Shown here: positions 26,968 to 35,962 of the stretch, piece after piece
Numbering within the stretch: position 1 is the stretch's first letter
Layout: each line of letters starts with the position of its first letter
Position numbers and translations under genes: made by a program
The notes under the pieces: model-generated
Told to the model about the DNA's origin: nothing
Databases searched by the model: none
The model's input: only the letters and a program-made list of their open reading frames with translations
Assembly (NCBI GenBank): GCA_025453675.1
Contig: JALOPW010000005.1
Location: 1 to 64,000 of the forward strand
From: Methanolinea sp.
GTDB taxonomy: Archaea; Halobacteriota; Methanomicrobia; Methanomicrobiales; Methanospirillaceae
Direction: 5' to 3'
Length of the DNA: 64,000 nucleotides

Positions 26968-27296
26968 TGTTCTTCGCGCCCCCTTGTGCAGATTCCTCCG
27001 GGATGGCCATCGATCCTGCCTGGATCTCCTGTTACTCCTGTTGGGCGGGCCATGTCATAAATGCATATCCATGGAACTCCGGGGGGGGATCACACGTTGC
27101 GAACACGTGGAGAATGCACCCATTCATATCCAGTGCGGTGCACTCTGGATGTCCTGCGAAAGGAGGCTCTCTCGCGAGACAGAACAAACGCGATTCAGGG
27201 TATTTGGCCGTGCGGAATGGTATTCAGGAGTTCAGGATGGATAATTCGCATTTCACACTCTCACAGGCGATGCGTATTCCAATTCTCCACCCTTCC
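26968..27296. other. Gene-free region upstream of pyrB
   Basis: About 330 bp. A minus-strand TATA-like GCATTTATGAC occurs at about 27053-27063 and could serve pyrBI. No RNA gene or attenuator hairpin was recognised. Confidence 0.4.
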
Positions 27297-28868
27297 TCAT
27301 CCCTTCTTCTTCCGGGAACGGGGTCGCCTGGTACCCTCACCCGCCCGGATCGCGGAGAGTGGTCCCACTCTGCTCTCTCTCGTCACCAGGAGATTGTAGG
27401 CATGGTATTTTGGGTTGAACCGGACCAGGACAGAGTGAAATGCGGCAATAGTTGCGTAGGGGATGGAAAGGAGCATCTTGTTCGTGTCAGACAGGTGGTA
27501 GGCGGGAAGGATGGCGTAGACCGGTTTCCTGGTGGTCCCGTCGCATATCCTGAAGACAGAGGTTCTCTGGTCGCCCAGATTCCCGGACATCACCACTGCT
27601 GCCACATTGATCCTCCGGTTGAGGTGTCGCGCAAGAGTGGAGAGACGGGCAAATTCCCGGGCCGAGAGCGGGATTCCCCGGGGCCTGGAAGGAGGGACCT
27701 TCCGGAGGAGCGCGTACGAGTACTTGATATCGGTATTACGGTACCGGTAACCCTCGTCCCCTGATGCCAGGGCTTCCATGAGGTCCGGGGCCCGGATGGG
27801 CGGCTTCTCCACGAAACTCCAGCAATTATCAGGGGTGCAGGGGGTGTTCCAGAGGAACTGGCATGGTGCATGGAGAGAGAGGCCCGGACCTGCCGCATGG
27901 TGAGCTACCCGTCTCAGTTCCATGGAATTGACCATATCTGCAGGTTCTACGAGAAGGATGCACCCGTCGGCGGAGAGTGCCTTTGCATAGTCCTGCACCA
28001 GCCTCCCCTTCTCTTCCGGGGTGAGCCCTGTCATCTCGTTGAAGACATTCTGAAAGACCAGAAGATCCAGCGAGGGGGGAAGGTCATGGAGGGGGAGTGT
28101 GCGGAGGTCTGCCTGGAGTGGGGGGCGGAGGGTGACCGGGCCCTTGCCAGGATTCACGATGCAGGAGATGAACCGGTAGGCTTCGATGAACTCCTCTGAC
28201 TGTTCGATCGTATAGATATCGGCGGAACATCCCCCAATCCTCCCCAAAAAATCAGCGATCGCCAGGGGGACCACGCCGGGGCCGCAGCCGAGATCCAGCA
28301 CCCGCATGGACTGCTTCAGCAGGCCTGCAAGGGCGAGATCGTACAGGAGGTGCTCGGCCTGGAGAATATAGACCGGGGCCTGGTAGGCAAGGTACCCGAG
28401 CACGCTGTAGCCTTTCTGGTAGGTTATCTGTTTCTTCTCCCCCTCTCTCCAGTAGGCGTCTTTCTGCGACACGATGGCCTTTTTGATCTTCACGAGAACG
28501 GACGGGTCGTTCCAGGACTTCCCTGTCTTGGCATGGATATATTCGTGGATGCCGTCCGCGATGACGGGGGGCAGTTCAGGCCGTCTGAAGAACGCCTCCA
28601 TACGGCTGCGTTCCTCCGCACTCAGGGTTCTTGGGGGAGAAGGGGCCTTTTTCCACAGGCGCAGGTCGCCGGGTATCCGCTCGGTGACGAGATCCAGGGT
28701 GGTGAAGAGGGGCCAGAGGAGAGCGGCCGTCCCCGGAATGTCTCTTCTCTCTCCGGCCTGCTCCAGGACCTCCGAGAGGAGAAAAGCGTCCCTGGTCTTC
28801 GCACACAGAGCCAGTATTTCATCGGGTCCCCGGTCGGGCATGCAGTAGGGATAGGTCATCATCGACAT
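27297..28868 (-). CDS. Rsm22-like methyltransferase (METTL17-type)
   Basis: The 523-aa product resembles the Rsm22/METTL17 family of ribosome-associated methyltransferase-like proteins. A SAM motif MRVLDLGCGPGVVPLAIADFL is near residue 190, followed by a Cys-containing segment HAPCQFLWNTPCTPDNCWSF similar to the Fe-S cluster-binding stretch of METTL17 homologues, and a basic C-terminal tail RRPRSRKKKG. The start at 28868 (MSMMTYPYC) is used because GGAAGGA precedes it; the track start is 10 codons earlier. A role in small-subunit ribosome assembly is inferred from the family. It is divergent from the acyl-CoA synthetase gene. Confidence 0.75.
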   Translation of the reverse strand: MSMMTYPYCMPDRGPDEILALCAKTRDAFLLSEVLEQAGERRDIPGTAALLWPLFTTLDLVTERIPGDLRLWKKAPSPPRTLSAEERSRMEAFFRRPELPPVIADGIHEYIHAKTGKSWNDPSVLVKIKKAIVSQKDAYWREGEKKQITYQKGYSVLGYLAYQAPVYILQAEHLLYDLALAGLLKQSMRVLDLGCGPGVVPLAIADFLGRIGGCSADIYTIEQSEEFIEAYRFISCIVNPGKGPVTLRPPLQADLRTLPLHDLPPSLDLLVFQNVFNEMTGLTPEEKGRLVQDYAKALSADGCILLVEPADMVNSMELRRVAHHAAGPGLSLHAPCQFLWNTPCTPDNCWSFVEKPPIRAPDLMEALASGDEGYRYRNTDIKYSYALLRKVPPSRPRGIPLSAREFARLSTLARHLNRRINVAAVVMSGNLGDQRTSVFRICDGTTRKPVYAILPAYHLSDTNKMLLSIPYATIAAFHSVLVRFNPKYHAYNLLVTRESRVGPLSAIRAGEGTRRPRSRKKKG

Positions 28869-28985
28869 AATTCCTTCCGGGAAACCCGTCTCCTGCAATT
28901 ATGTGCTTGGGCGATACGTACATAATATCCCGGGGCAAAGGTGAGGGATAGGAGAATAAAACCCGGGTTTGAGAGGAGAACAGGC

Positions 28986-31058
28986 GTGAATACGATACAT
29001 GGGGGCCAGGACTCCCAAAGGCTCCTCACCGAGAAGGAGGGGTTGGACCTCCTGGCCAGGGCAGGTGTCCCGGTCCCGGAACACGGGGTTGCAAAATCAG
29101 CAGAAGAGGCAGGACAGATCGCGCAAAGCCTGGGGTTTCCGGTGGTGATGAAGGTGATATCACCGCAGGTGGTGCACAAGAGCGATGCAGGGGGTGTCAC
29201 CACCGGCATCAGGAATGCTGAGGAAGCCCGGGAGGCGTTCCTGCACATATCCCGTTCGGTCCGGGAGAAAGTTCCCGGTGCGGTCCTTGAGGGGATGATG
29301 GTGGAGAGGGAATATCCACCGGGTCTCGAACTCCTGGTGGGGGGAAAGACGGACCCTGCATTCGGGAAGGTGATCACCTTCGGAATGGGGGGGACCCTGG
29401 TGGAGTTGCTCCGTGACGTCGCCATCAGGGTGCTCCCTGTTGACATAACCATGGTGAAAGAGATGATCCGGGAGATCAGGGGGTATCCCCTTGTCAGGGG
29501 TTACCGCAATTCCCTCCCCCTTGACGAGGAGGCACTCGCGGATGCCATCCTGCGCGTGGCGGACCGCTTCCTGCATGACCCGGAATGGGATGAATTCGAT
29601 ATCAATCCCCTGATCCTGTACCAGCATGGCTGCGTGGCGGTGGATGCCCGGGTATATATCACTCCCGGGAGAAAACCAGGTGAGATCGCCCTGCACGATC
29701 CCGCGGACCCGGCCCTCTTCTATCCGCGATCGGTTGCCGTCATCGGGGCCTCATCAGACCCCCATAAGATTGGGTATGTGGTCCTTCGAAACCTGCTCCA
29801 GTTCCCGGGATCCCTCTACCCTGTCAACCCCCGGCATCCCGAGATCCTGGGGAAGCATGCCTACCCCTCCGTGGGGGACATACCCGGGGATATCGATGCT
29901 GCCGTCATTGCCATCCCGGCCAGGGCGGTCCCCGGTGTTCTCAAAGAGTGTGCAGACAAAGGTGTGAAGCTCGCCATCATCCTCTCCTCCGGTTTTCGCG
30001 AGAGCGGTGATGAGGGGAAGGCACTTGAGGAGGAGATCCTGGAGATTGGAAAGGCCGGGGGTATACGCATCGTGGGCCCCAACTGCCTCGGGATCATCGT
30101 ACCCCATGAAAGTCTCAACACCACCTTTGATCCCGTATCACCGAGGGAGGGGCCTATCGGCTTTATCTCCCAGAGCGGAGCGGTCATCACCACCATCGTC
30201 GACTGGAGCATCCCTGAGCATATCGGCTTCTCCATGATCCTCAGCGTGGGCAACCAGGTTGACCTTGGATTCGTGGACTTTCTCCGCGTGGTAGCTGCCG
30301 ATCCCCATACCCACGCCATTATCCTGTACATAGAGGAGATACGGCGCGGGCGGGAGTTCCTGGCAGCAGTGAAGGATATCACCGGGAAGAAACCGGTTAT
30401 CGCCCTCAAGTCCGGCTCGTCAGGGATAGGGCAGAAGGCTGCAGCCTCGCACACCGGGTCCCTTGCCGGGAACTACCAGGTCTACCAGGCGGCCTTCCTC
30501 CAGGCAGGGGTCATCCCTGTCTATACCATCCAGGAGGCATTTGACGTGGCAGAACTCCTGGCTTCAGAAGGGTACCCAAGAGGGAACCGTGCCCTTGTGG
30601 TCACCACGGCGGGTGGCTTTGCGGTCATGGCCTCTGATTACGCCGAATGGTATGGCATCACCCTCCCCCCGCTCCCTGCGAGGATTATCGAGGCACTGGA
30701 TGCGTTCCTGCCCTCGATGTGGAGCAGGGAGAATCCCCTCGACATCATAGGGGACGGGGGGGCGGAACGGTATGCCAGGGTTTTTGACGTGCTGACACGC
30801 TTCCAGGACGACTGGGATATCGCGGTGGTTATCGCGGTCCCGTCAGCCATCCTTGACCCCACGCACCTGGGCCAGGAGATCGCCCGGTTCTCAAAGAACA
30901 CCCACAAGATGGTGATCGGTTGCCTTCTCGGGGGCGACAGCATGAGGAGCGGGGAGCGGGTGCTGCGGGAGCGGCATATCCCGAATTATCGCGAGATTGA
31001 TGGGGCCTTCAGGGCAGTGGGAAGGGCTCTTTCCGCCCGCCTGCACAAAGACGATTGA
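28986..31058 (+). CDS. ADP-forming acetyl/acyl-CoA synthetase, fused beta-alpha
   Basis: This ~690-aa protein joins an N-terminal ATP-grasp (beta) domain, with VVMKVISPQVVHKSDAGGV, to C-terminal CoA-binding and ligase (alpha) domains, with FYPRSVAVIGASSDPHKIG, RIVGPNCLGI, FISQSGA and the phosphorylated-His segment AASHTGSLAGN. It interconverts acyl-CoA + ADP + Pi with acid + CoA + ATP; in a methanogen it may activate acetate or recover ATP from acyl-CoAs. The start is taken as the GTG at 28986 because AGGAG lies 7 bp upstream; the track starts at an earlier GTG without such a site. The beta-before-alpha order is less common than alpha-beta. Confidence 0.9.
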   Translation: MNTIHGGQDSQRLLTEKEGLDLLARAGVPVPEHGVAKSAEEAGQIAQSLGFPVVMKVISPQVVHKSDAGGVTTGIRNAEEAREAFLHISRSVREKVPGAVLEGMMVEREYPPGLELLVGGKTDPAFGKVITFGMGGTLVELLRDVAIRVLPVDITMVKEMIREIRGYPLVRGYRNSLPLDEEALADAILRVADRFLHDPEWDEFDINPLILYQHGCVAVDARVYITPGRKPGEIALHDPADPALFYPRSVAVIGASSDPHKIGYVVLRNLLQFPGSLYPVNPRHPEILGKHAYPSVGDIPGDIDAAVIAIPARAVPGVLKECADKGVKLAIILSSGFRESGDEGKALEEEILEIGKAGGIRIVGPNCLGIIVPHESLNTTFDPVSPREGPIGFISQSGAVITTIVDWSIPEHIGFSMILSVGNQVDLGFVDFLRVVAADPHTHAIILYIEEIRRGREFLAAVKDITGKKPVIALKSGSSGIGQKAAASHTGSLAGNYQVYQAAFLQAGVIPVYTIQEAFDVAELLASEGYPRGNRALVVTTAGGFAVMASDYAEWYGITLPPLPARIIEALDAFLPSMWSRENPLDIIGDGGAERYARVFDVLTRFQDDWDIAVVIAVPSAILDPTHLGQEIARFSKNTHKMVIGCLLGGDSMRSGERVLRERHIPNYREIDGAFRAVGRALSARLHKDD

Positions 31059-31069
31059 CCCGGCAGAGA

Positions 31070-31855
31070 TCAGTCTGTCGGCAGATGGTCCGGCATCCTG
31101 CACTCCCTGCAGGTCACGAGAAATCCCGAGTGTTTCCCCTTCTCGGCCCGGAGGGGGAGAAAAGTGCAATCGACGATGAGGTGGTGATTATCCGGAATCG
31201 ACACATCCAGGGTGGCAGAGATCCGGCTCTCCTCCTCATCTTCACATCTGTTGATGGCACGCTCCAGAGAAGCAAGGAGGTCCATAGACGACTCCCTGGT
31301 CAGAAAACGAGTGAATGTGTGGGGCCCAGTAGCATATTCAGGAGTGGCGAAGACCCTGGCGGCGGAGCGGTTCAGGTAACAGATGTGCAGTCCGGCATCC
31401 AGGACCAGTACCGGTTCGGGCAGGCATTCAAGTATCTGTGCCGGGCCGAGAGAGGCAGCATCTCCCATCCAGTGAGACGGGCTTTTCTGTGCGGCACTGA
31501 CCACGTAGTCTCTCATGCGACCGAAGACTTCCTGGGGAGACCCGGATTTGGTGAGGTAATAATCGATCCCCGCGTTGCAGGCATCCATGGCCACCTGCTC
31601 GTTCCCCTTCCCTGTGAAGAGGATGAACGGAGTACTGACACCCGATTCCCTGAGGCCCCGCACGAAAGAGATACCGTTCTCGAGAGGCATGTCATAGTCA
31701 GAGATGATTACGTGGTAGGAGTGTTCTTTTAAGCGTGCCCTGGCCTCCCGCACTGATCCGCACAGGTCAACCTTTACCCCCCCATCCCGTTCGAGGGCCA
31801 GTTTGGTCACATTGAAGAGCGCAGGGTCGTCATCCACCAGGAGCACACGGATCAC
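31070..31855 (-). CDS. Response regulator receiver with PAS domain
   Basis: The N-terminal ~120 residues form a receiver domain: acidic VLLVDDDPALF, phosphorylated Asp in IISDYDMPLENG, conserved Thr in ILFTGKG and Lys in YLTKSGSP. A PAS domain follows (ILECLPEPVLVLDAGLHICYLN...). There is no HTH and no kinase domain, the architecture of many methanogen two-component proteins. The start is the GTG at 31855, 5 bp after a perfect GGAGGTG; the track ORF begins 17 codons earlier at a less likely ATG. No cognate histidine kinase is adjacent. Confidence 0.85.
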   Translation of the reverse strand: MIRVLLVDDDPALFNVTKLALERDGGVKVDLCGSVREARARLKEHSYHVIISDYDMPLENGISFVRGLRESGVSTPFILFTGKGNEQVAMDACNAGIDYYLTKSGSPQEVFGRMRDYVVSAAQKSPSHWMGDAASLGPAQILECLPEPVLVLDAGLHICYLNRSAARVFATPEYATGPHTFTRFLTRESSMDLLASLERAINRCEDEEESRISATLDVSIPDNHHLIVDCTFLPLRAEKGKHSGFLVTCRECRMPDHLPTD

Positions 31856-32561
31856 CGGTTCACCTCCATGCCTTATCCCATATCTCCCCATGTATTCTCT
31901 TCTCATTTCACATGATCGGTTATGCCGTTGCAGGGAGGCAACAGGAGAATATTCCCGGATTCATGAGAATGTGTGTATCCTGGTGAGGTTTGACATGGTA
32001 TGCCTTCTCCCATGCGGTTGAACCGCCCGGTTCAATCATTGAAATGATGATTTTGCCGTTCGTACCTGCGCGATGTGTCCAATTTAAGTGAGATACCGGG
32101 GGACATTGATATGGTGAGGCATGGAAGAGAGGCCGGAGGACAGCCACCCCGAAGCAGGGGCGACCGGTGACAGGACAGAAAGTGGCGGTGAAAGGAATCA
32201 TGTTCATCCCGATCACCGGCGAGGCACGATGCCCGTCCCTAGAGTGCCAATCTGTCCCCGTGCCCCGCTGTCCCCTGTCGGAAGACATCGGGCAGCATGC
32301 AACACCACCCATGAATCATCCACCGAATCGTCAGAGGAGCATACACATCCTTGAAGCATAACTCCACTTCGGCAATTGGACACTTGTAGCGCATGCCAGA
32401 TCCTGAAAAAAAGCACACACACACTCACAACCGATGCAGGGCTCCCCCGGCAGGACAACAGAGAGCCGGGAGAGCTTCCATACTCTTTTTTCCCTGGCTT
32501 TCTCAAATGAACGCTTCCCGTTCTCCTGGCAAGGTCGCGGGCAGTATTGACCAGCACAGGG
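31856..32561. other. Gene-free region, only weak small ORFs
   Basis: About 700 bp without a confident gene. Weak candidates are a plus-strand ORF from 32167 (64 codons, with CPSLECQSVPVPRCPL) and a minus-strand ORF ending at 32239 (MRYKCPIAEVELCF...), which overlap antisense. Both contain paired cysteines, and neither has a strong ribosome-binding site. No repeats or RNA genes were recognised. Confidence 0.4.
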
Positions 32562-34883
32562 TCAATCTTCGAATATGTTGTAGCGATCCCCCTTCTCATC
32601 CACGAGAAGGAACCGCTCCAGGTCCATGATCAGGTCCCGCACATTCTGGTAGCGATCCTCTGGTCTCTTCTCCAGGCACCGCATGACGATGGGATCAAGG
32701 GGCTTTGCATTGGGATTTTGGCGTGACGGAAGTCTCGGCACCTCGGAGGTGATGAGAGAGCTGACCTGCACCATGTCATTCCCGGGGAAGGGGACGGTTC
32801 CCGTGATCAACTCGTAGAGCACGCACCCCAGCTGGTAGATATCGGTACGCTGGTCGGTCTCCCCGAATGTCAGTGGCGCCAGCTGCTCCGGTGCGGCGTA
32901 GGCGAGGGAAAAGCCGGTGATGGTGGGCATCCCGGTCACTCCCATCACCTTGCTCATCCCCCAGTCCGTGATCTTGGGAACGCCGTTGGAGGTCACAAGG
33001 ATATTCTGGGGCTTGATGTCCCTGTGAATGATCCCCCGATCGTGGGCAAACATGAGGCCACGGGCCACGTCCCGGCAGATCCGGGCGGCGGACCGGACAG
33101 GGAGGGGTCTTTGGAGGTCTGAGAGGGTCTTTTCGATAAATTCCATCTCAACGTACGGAATGGGGAGGATGTTCACCCCTGTCACCCGTACAATATTCTC
33201 GTGCTCCAGCCCCTCCCAGCCCACGATCTCCTTTAAAAAGGATTTCCCTGTATTCTCATCAGACTGCAGGGGGATCTTCAATGCTACCTCCTGTCCCGTC
33301 AGGAGATTTCTGGCCTTGAAGACCCGGGCAAGGCCACCCGAGCCGACGAATTCAGTTACGTCGTATTTATCGGCGAGTTCGGGGGGGAACATTCCTTTTC
33401 CGGCAAGGGGGAGGGCGCTTGTCTTGTCCGGTCCGTTCCGGAGCACAACACTCTCCCCTGCCGGGCCACCATTCCCTCCCCGATCATGGCTGTAATTCCC
33501 GTCCTGCCAGCGGGCTGCGAGAGTGGAGAGTACACCCGCGAGGAGCGCCACTCCCATGATAAAACGCCTTGCCGGGTCTCCCGCGATCAATGCCATGAGG
33601 GCAAGGAAGATGACCAGGACCCCTGCGACGGTATGGGCCTTCAGCATTCCCTGAAACGGCCATGAAAGCAGGGCTCCCATCATCAGGGCGACCGATGAGA
33701 GGATGAGATACACCAAAAGGGGCAGGACCACGATGACCAGTTCGGGAGAGAGTCCTCCTGCATTCCCCCCGGGGAACTGCAGGTACCAGTGCAGCACCAC
33801 TCCCATCGCAGTGCAGGGAATGGCGAAGAGTACACATGCCAGCAGGCGTCTGCGAAGCGGGACATCTCTCACTCGCGTGGAGCTGAGCACGTCCCTGGAG
33901 AGGATGATGGTGGCAAGTCCCCCTGCTGCAAGTATGATGAAGATCCCCGGAATTGGCGGGGAGGAAGGGGGGATTCCCCCATTGCCTGGCATGGGGGGTG
34001 TGGTGACCGGGGGACTGGTGGTTTCTTCAGTGGTAATGGTGACAGTCGGTTGAATCTCCGTTCCAGTGGGAGTAGGGGATGTGGTTGGCTGGGTAGTGGG
34101 AGCGGTAGTAGTGACAGTGGCAGTGGGTTGAGTGGTGGTGGCAGTGGTGGTGGGGGATGTGGTTGGCTGGGTAGTGGGAGCGGTAGTAGTGACAGTGGTA
34201 GTGGGTTGGGTGGTGGTGACAGTGGTGGTGGGGGAGGTGGTGGCAGTGGTGGTTGGAACAGTTGTGGCAGTGGTAGTGGGTTGGGTGGTGGTGACAGTGG
34301 TGGTGGGGGAGGTGGTGGCAGTGGTGGTTGGAACAGTCGTGGCAGTGGTAGGGACAGGAAGAAGTATTGCAACCGGGAGCACGGTTGTCTGGCCTTCCGT
34401 AACCTGCACCTCTGCCCGGTATTCCTGGTATCCCTGCATCAGCATGCGAACAGTATGAGAGCCAGGGATGATACGCGTAAAGGTAACCGGTCCACCAGGA
34501 TCAGTGACCCCATAGAAGGTATTGTCGATGAACACCTCCGCTCCCGCAGGTCTCGAGTCCACCTGTAATGATCCAAAGAGGGGCTGGAATGCGACGGAGA
34601 TGACGTGGTTGGTATTGACTTTGTTGAAGGTATACAGCGGGATAGCTCCCAGCGATTTCTGATCCACCTGCACATTCTGTATCTTATAACCCTGGAATGC
34701 CTCGATCACGAAAGCCTGGTCGCTTCCCCTGGAGACGATCACTTCACCTGAAGGGGAGATCTTCCCCCCGGTACCCGCGCTCGCCGTGATGGTATAGGTG
34801 TCCGCACAAAAACCGGGGATGGGGAGGAGTAGGAGGGCGAGGATCAGGAGCGAAACAACAGTCCAGGGAGAAGAGCGGGCCAT
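32562..34883 (-). CDS. Transmembrane Ser/Thr protein kinase with PEGA sensor
   Basis: The 773-aa protein has, in order: a signal peptide (1-26), a beta-rich extracellular domain, a PEGA domain (GSLQVDSRPAGAEVFIDNTF, about 108-170), a Thr/Pro-rich linker of 25-26-residue repeats (about 178-300), several hydrophobic helices (about 308-465), and a cytoplasmic Hanks-type kinase domain (about 505-765). Kinase motifs are FVGSGGLARVFKA, VALKIPL, IIHRDIKPQN, TDWG in place of DFG, and YAAPEQ. The catalytic Lys, Asp and Asn are present, so it should be active. A gene for an HTH-FHA protein lies 30 bp upstream and may encode its target. Confidence 0.9.
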   Translation of the reverse strand: MARSSPWTVVSLLILALLLLPIPGFCADTYTITASAGTGGKISPSGEVIVSRGSDQAFVIEAFQGYKIQNVQVDQKSLGAIPLYTFNKVNTNHVISVAFQPLFGSLQVDSRPAGAEVFIDNTFYGVTDPGGPVTFTRIIPGSHTVRMLMQGYQEYRAEVQVTEGQTTVLPVAILLPVPTTATTVPTTTATTSPTTTVTTTQPTTTATTVPTTTATTSPTTTVTTTQPTTTVTTTAPTTQPTTSPTTTATTTQPTATVTTTAPTTQPTTSPTPTGTEIQPTVTITTEETTSPPVTTPPMPGNGGIPPSSPPIPGIFIILAAGGLATIILSRDVLSSTRVRDVPLRRRLLACVLFAIPCTAMGVVLHWYLQFPGGNAGGLSPELVIVVLPLLVYLILSSVALMMGALLSWPFQGMLKAHTVAGVLVIFLALMALIAGDPARRFIMGVALLAGVLSTLAARWQDGNYSHDRGGNGGPAGESVVLRNGPDKTSALPLAGKGMFPPELADKYDVTEFVGSGGLARVFKARNLLTGQEVALKIPLQSDENTGKSFLKEIVGWEGLEHENIVRVTGVNILPIPYVEMEFIEKTLSDLQRPLPVRSAARICRDVARGLMFAHDRGIIHRDIKPQNILVTSNGVPKITDWGMSKVMGVTGMPTITGFSLAYAAPEQLAPLTFGETDQRTDIYQLGCVLYELITGTVPFPGNDMVQVSSLITSEVPRLPSRQNPNAKPLDPIVMRCLEKRPEDRYQNVRDLIMDLERFLLVDEKGDRYNIFED
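33985..34350 (-). repeat. Thr/Pro repeat array encoding the kinase linker
   Basis: On the minus strand a near-perfect 75-bp unit (25 aa, with TTTATTSPTTTVTTTQP) occurs twice, followed by two related 26-aa units (TTAPTTQPTTSP). The DNA is strongly strand-asymmetric (G/T on plus), which produces spurious antisense ORFs. The linker is probably O-glycosylated and extended. Confidence 0.8.
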
Positions 34884-34913
34884 GGGAGGAACAGGTGAAC
34901 ACCGTTGTGTGTA

Positions 34914-35705
34914 TTACTTCTTGCCCGGGAGGATGACCAGAAGGCGGGCACCTGCGGTCCCTTTGGCAAGCTCGATCAGGTCACCATCGGACACCTCCAC
35001 GGGGACCCTCTTCTGCAGGGGAGTGCTGTTCAGGAATGTCCCCCCCGTGCTTCCCCGATCCTCAAGCAGCCATTTTGTCCCCTCCTTCCGGAACATGGCA
35101 TGGGGGCGACTGACCCTGCTGACAGAGGTATATTCCCGTGCAAGGATCACGTCCCCCTCCTGGTCACCGATTCCCTCCTCTCTGGTGTCCACCCTCCCGA
35201 TCCGCACCGCGTTTTCCGGGATACAGAAGCATTTCCCATCATCGGGCCCGCCCAGGAGGATGAGCATGGGATGGTGTCCTATCACATCCCCTTCTATTGC
35301 GTTCCTCACCTCATCCAGGCGCTTTTTGAGATCAGAATCTGCCATCTGGATGCGCATGTTGGAGAAGATGCCAAGATTCCGCACTACCGCCTCCATAGCC
35401 CCGGGCACGAGGGAATATTTCCAGACAGGATGCACCCCCTTGGAAGTCTGCTGCCCCAGGCCCACTTCTTTGCGGATGAGCCCCATTCCCATCAATTTGT
35501 CCAGGTGCTTCTTGGTGTTCTCGTAGCTGGTTGCGATCTCCGAGGCGATCATGCGCACGTCACGGGGTTTCTTCTCCAGCATCTTGAGGATCTTCAGGCG
35601 CTGGCTGTTGGAGAGGACTTCCAGGTATTCGGAGAGTTCCATGTAGTAATCAGGAACTTCGTCAAGTACGACGGTCCGGGCTGCGTCCTGCGATTCCCTG
35701 GTCAT
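34914..35705 (-). CDS. Winged-helix (ArsR-like) protein with FHA domain
   Basis: This ~263-aa protein combines an N-terminal winged helix (LSEYLEVLSNSQRLKILKMLEKKPRD..., about residues 20-95), a middle helical linker, and a C-terminal FHA domain with phosphothreonine-binding features: AVRIGR, SRVSRPHAMF and LEDRGSTGGTFLN. FHA domains bind phosphothreonine, so a kinase product could switch this putative transcription factor. The start is taken at the ATG at 35705; a minus-strand TATA at 35721-35727 is very close, so the true start could be further in. It precedes the kinase gene by 30 bp in the same direction. Confidence 0.88.
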   Translation of the reverse strand: MTRESQDAARTVVLDEVPDYYMELSEYLEVLSNSQRLKILKMLEKKPRDVRMIASEIATSYENTKKHLDKLMGMGLIRKEVGLGQQTSKGVHPVWKYSLVPGAMEAVVRNLGIFSNMRIQMADSDLKKRLDEVRNAIEGDVIGHHPMLILLGGPDDGKCFCIPENAVRIGRVDTREEGIGDQEGDVILAREYTSVSRVSRPHAMFRKEGTKWLLEDRGSTGGTFLNSTPLQKRVPVEVSDGDLIELAKGTAGARLLVILPGKK

Positions 35706-35962
35706 CCTCAGATCCACCTTGTATATAGTGTGAGCCTGTAGGAACAAAAAAGATTCTCAAGAGGCCGTGTGAGAAGAGAGGTTCCCGGCCGACCAGGCAA
35801 TCCCATAATCCAGTATCCCTCGCCCCAGCCACAATGACAGATCCCCCGGGTCATGCCATTGTGATCCTCGGCTCTCAGCCACTCCGGAATAGCGAAGGAA
35901 AAGAGGATATCTGAGTCGAGCATGGATATAAATGCCAGGCAGATCTACTCCAGGGTGAAGAG

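Noticed and set aside
29160-29696. Minus-strand ORFs within the acyl-CoA synthetase gene
   Set aside because: They are antisense shadows in a high-G+C gene; the plus-strand frame has full family motifs.
32121-32424. Overlapping small ORFs on both strands with paired cysteines
   Set aside because: Three frames are open and none has a clear start signal, so coding cannot be decided; noted only as weak candidates.
33789-34568. Plus-strand Gly/Ser-rich ORF (259 codons), and the minus-strand Pro-rich ORF at 33869-34372
   Set aside because: Both are shadows of the low-complexity Thr/Pro repeat in the kinase gene; composition comes from repeat codons read in other frames.
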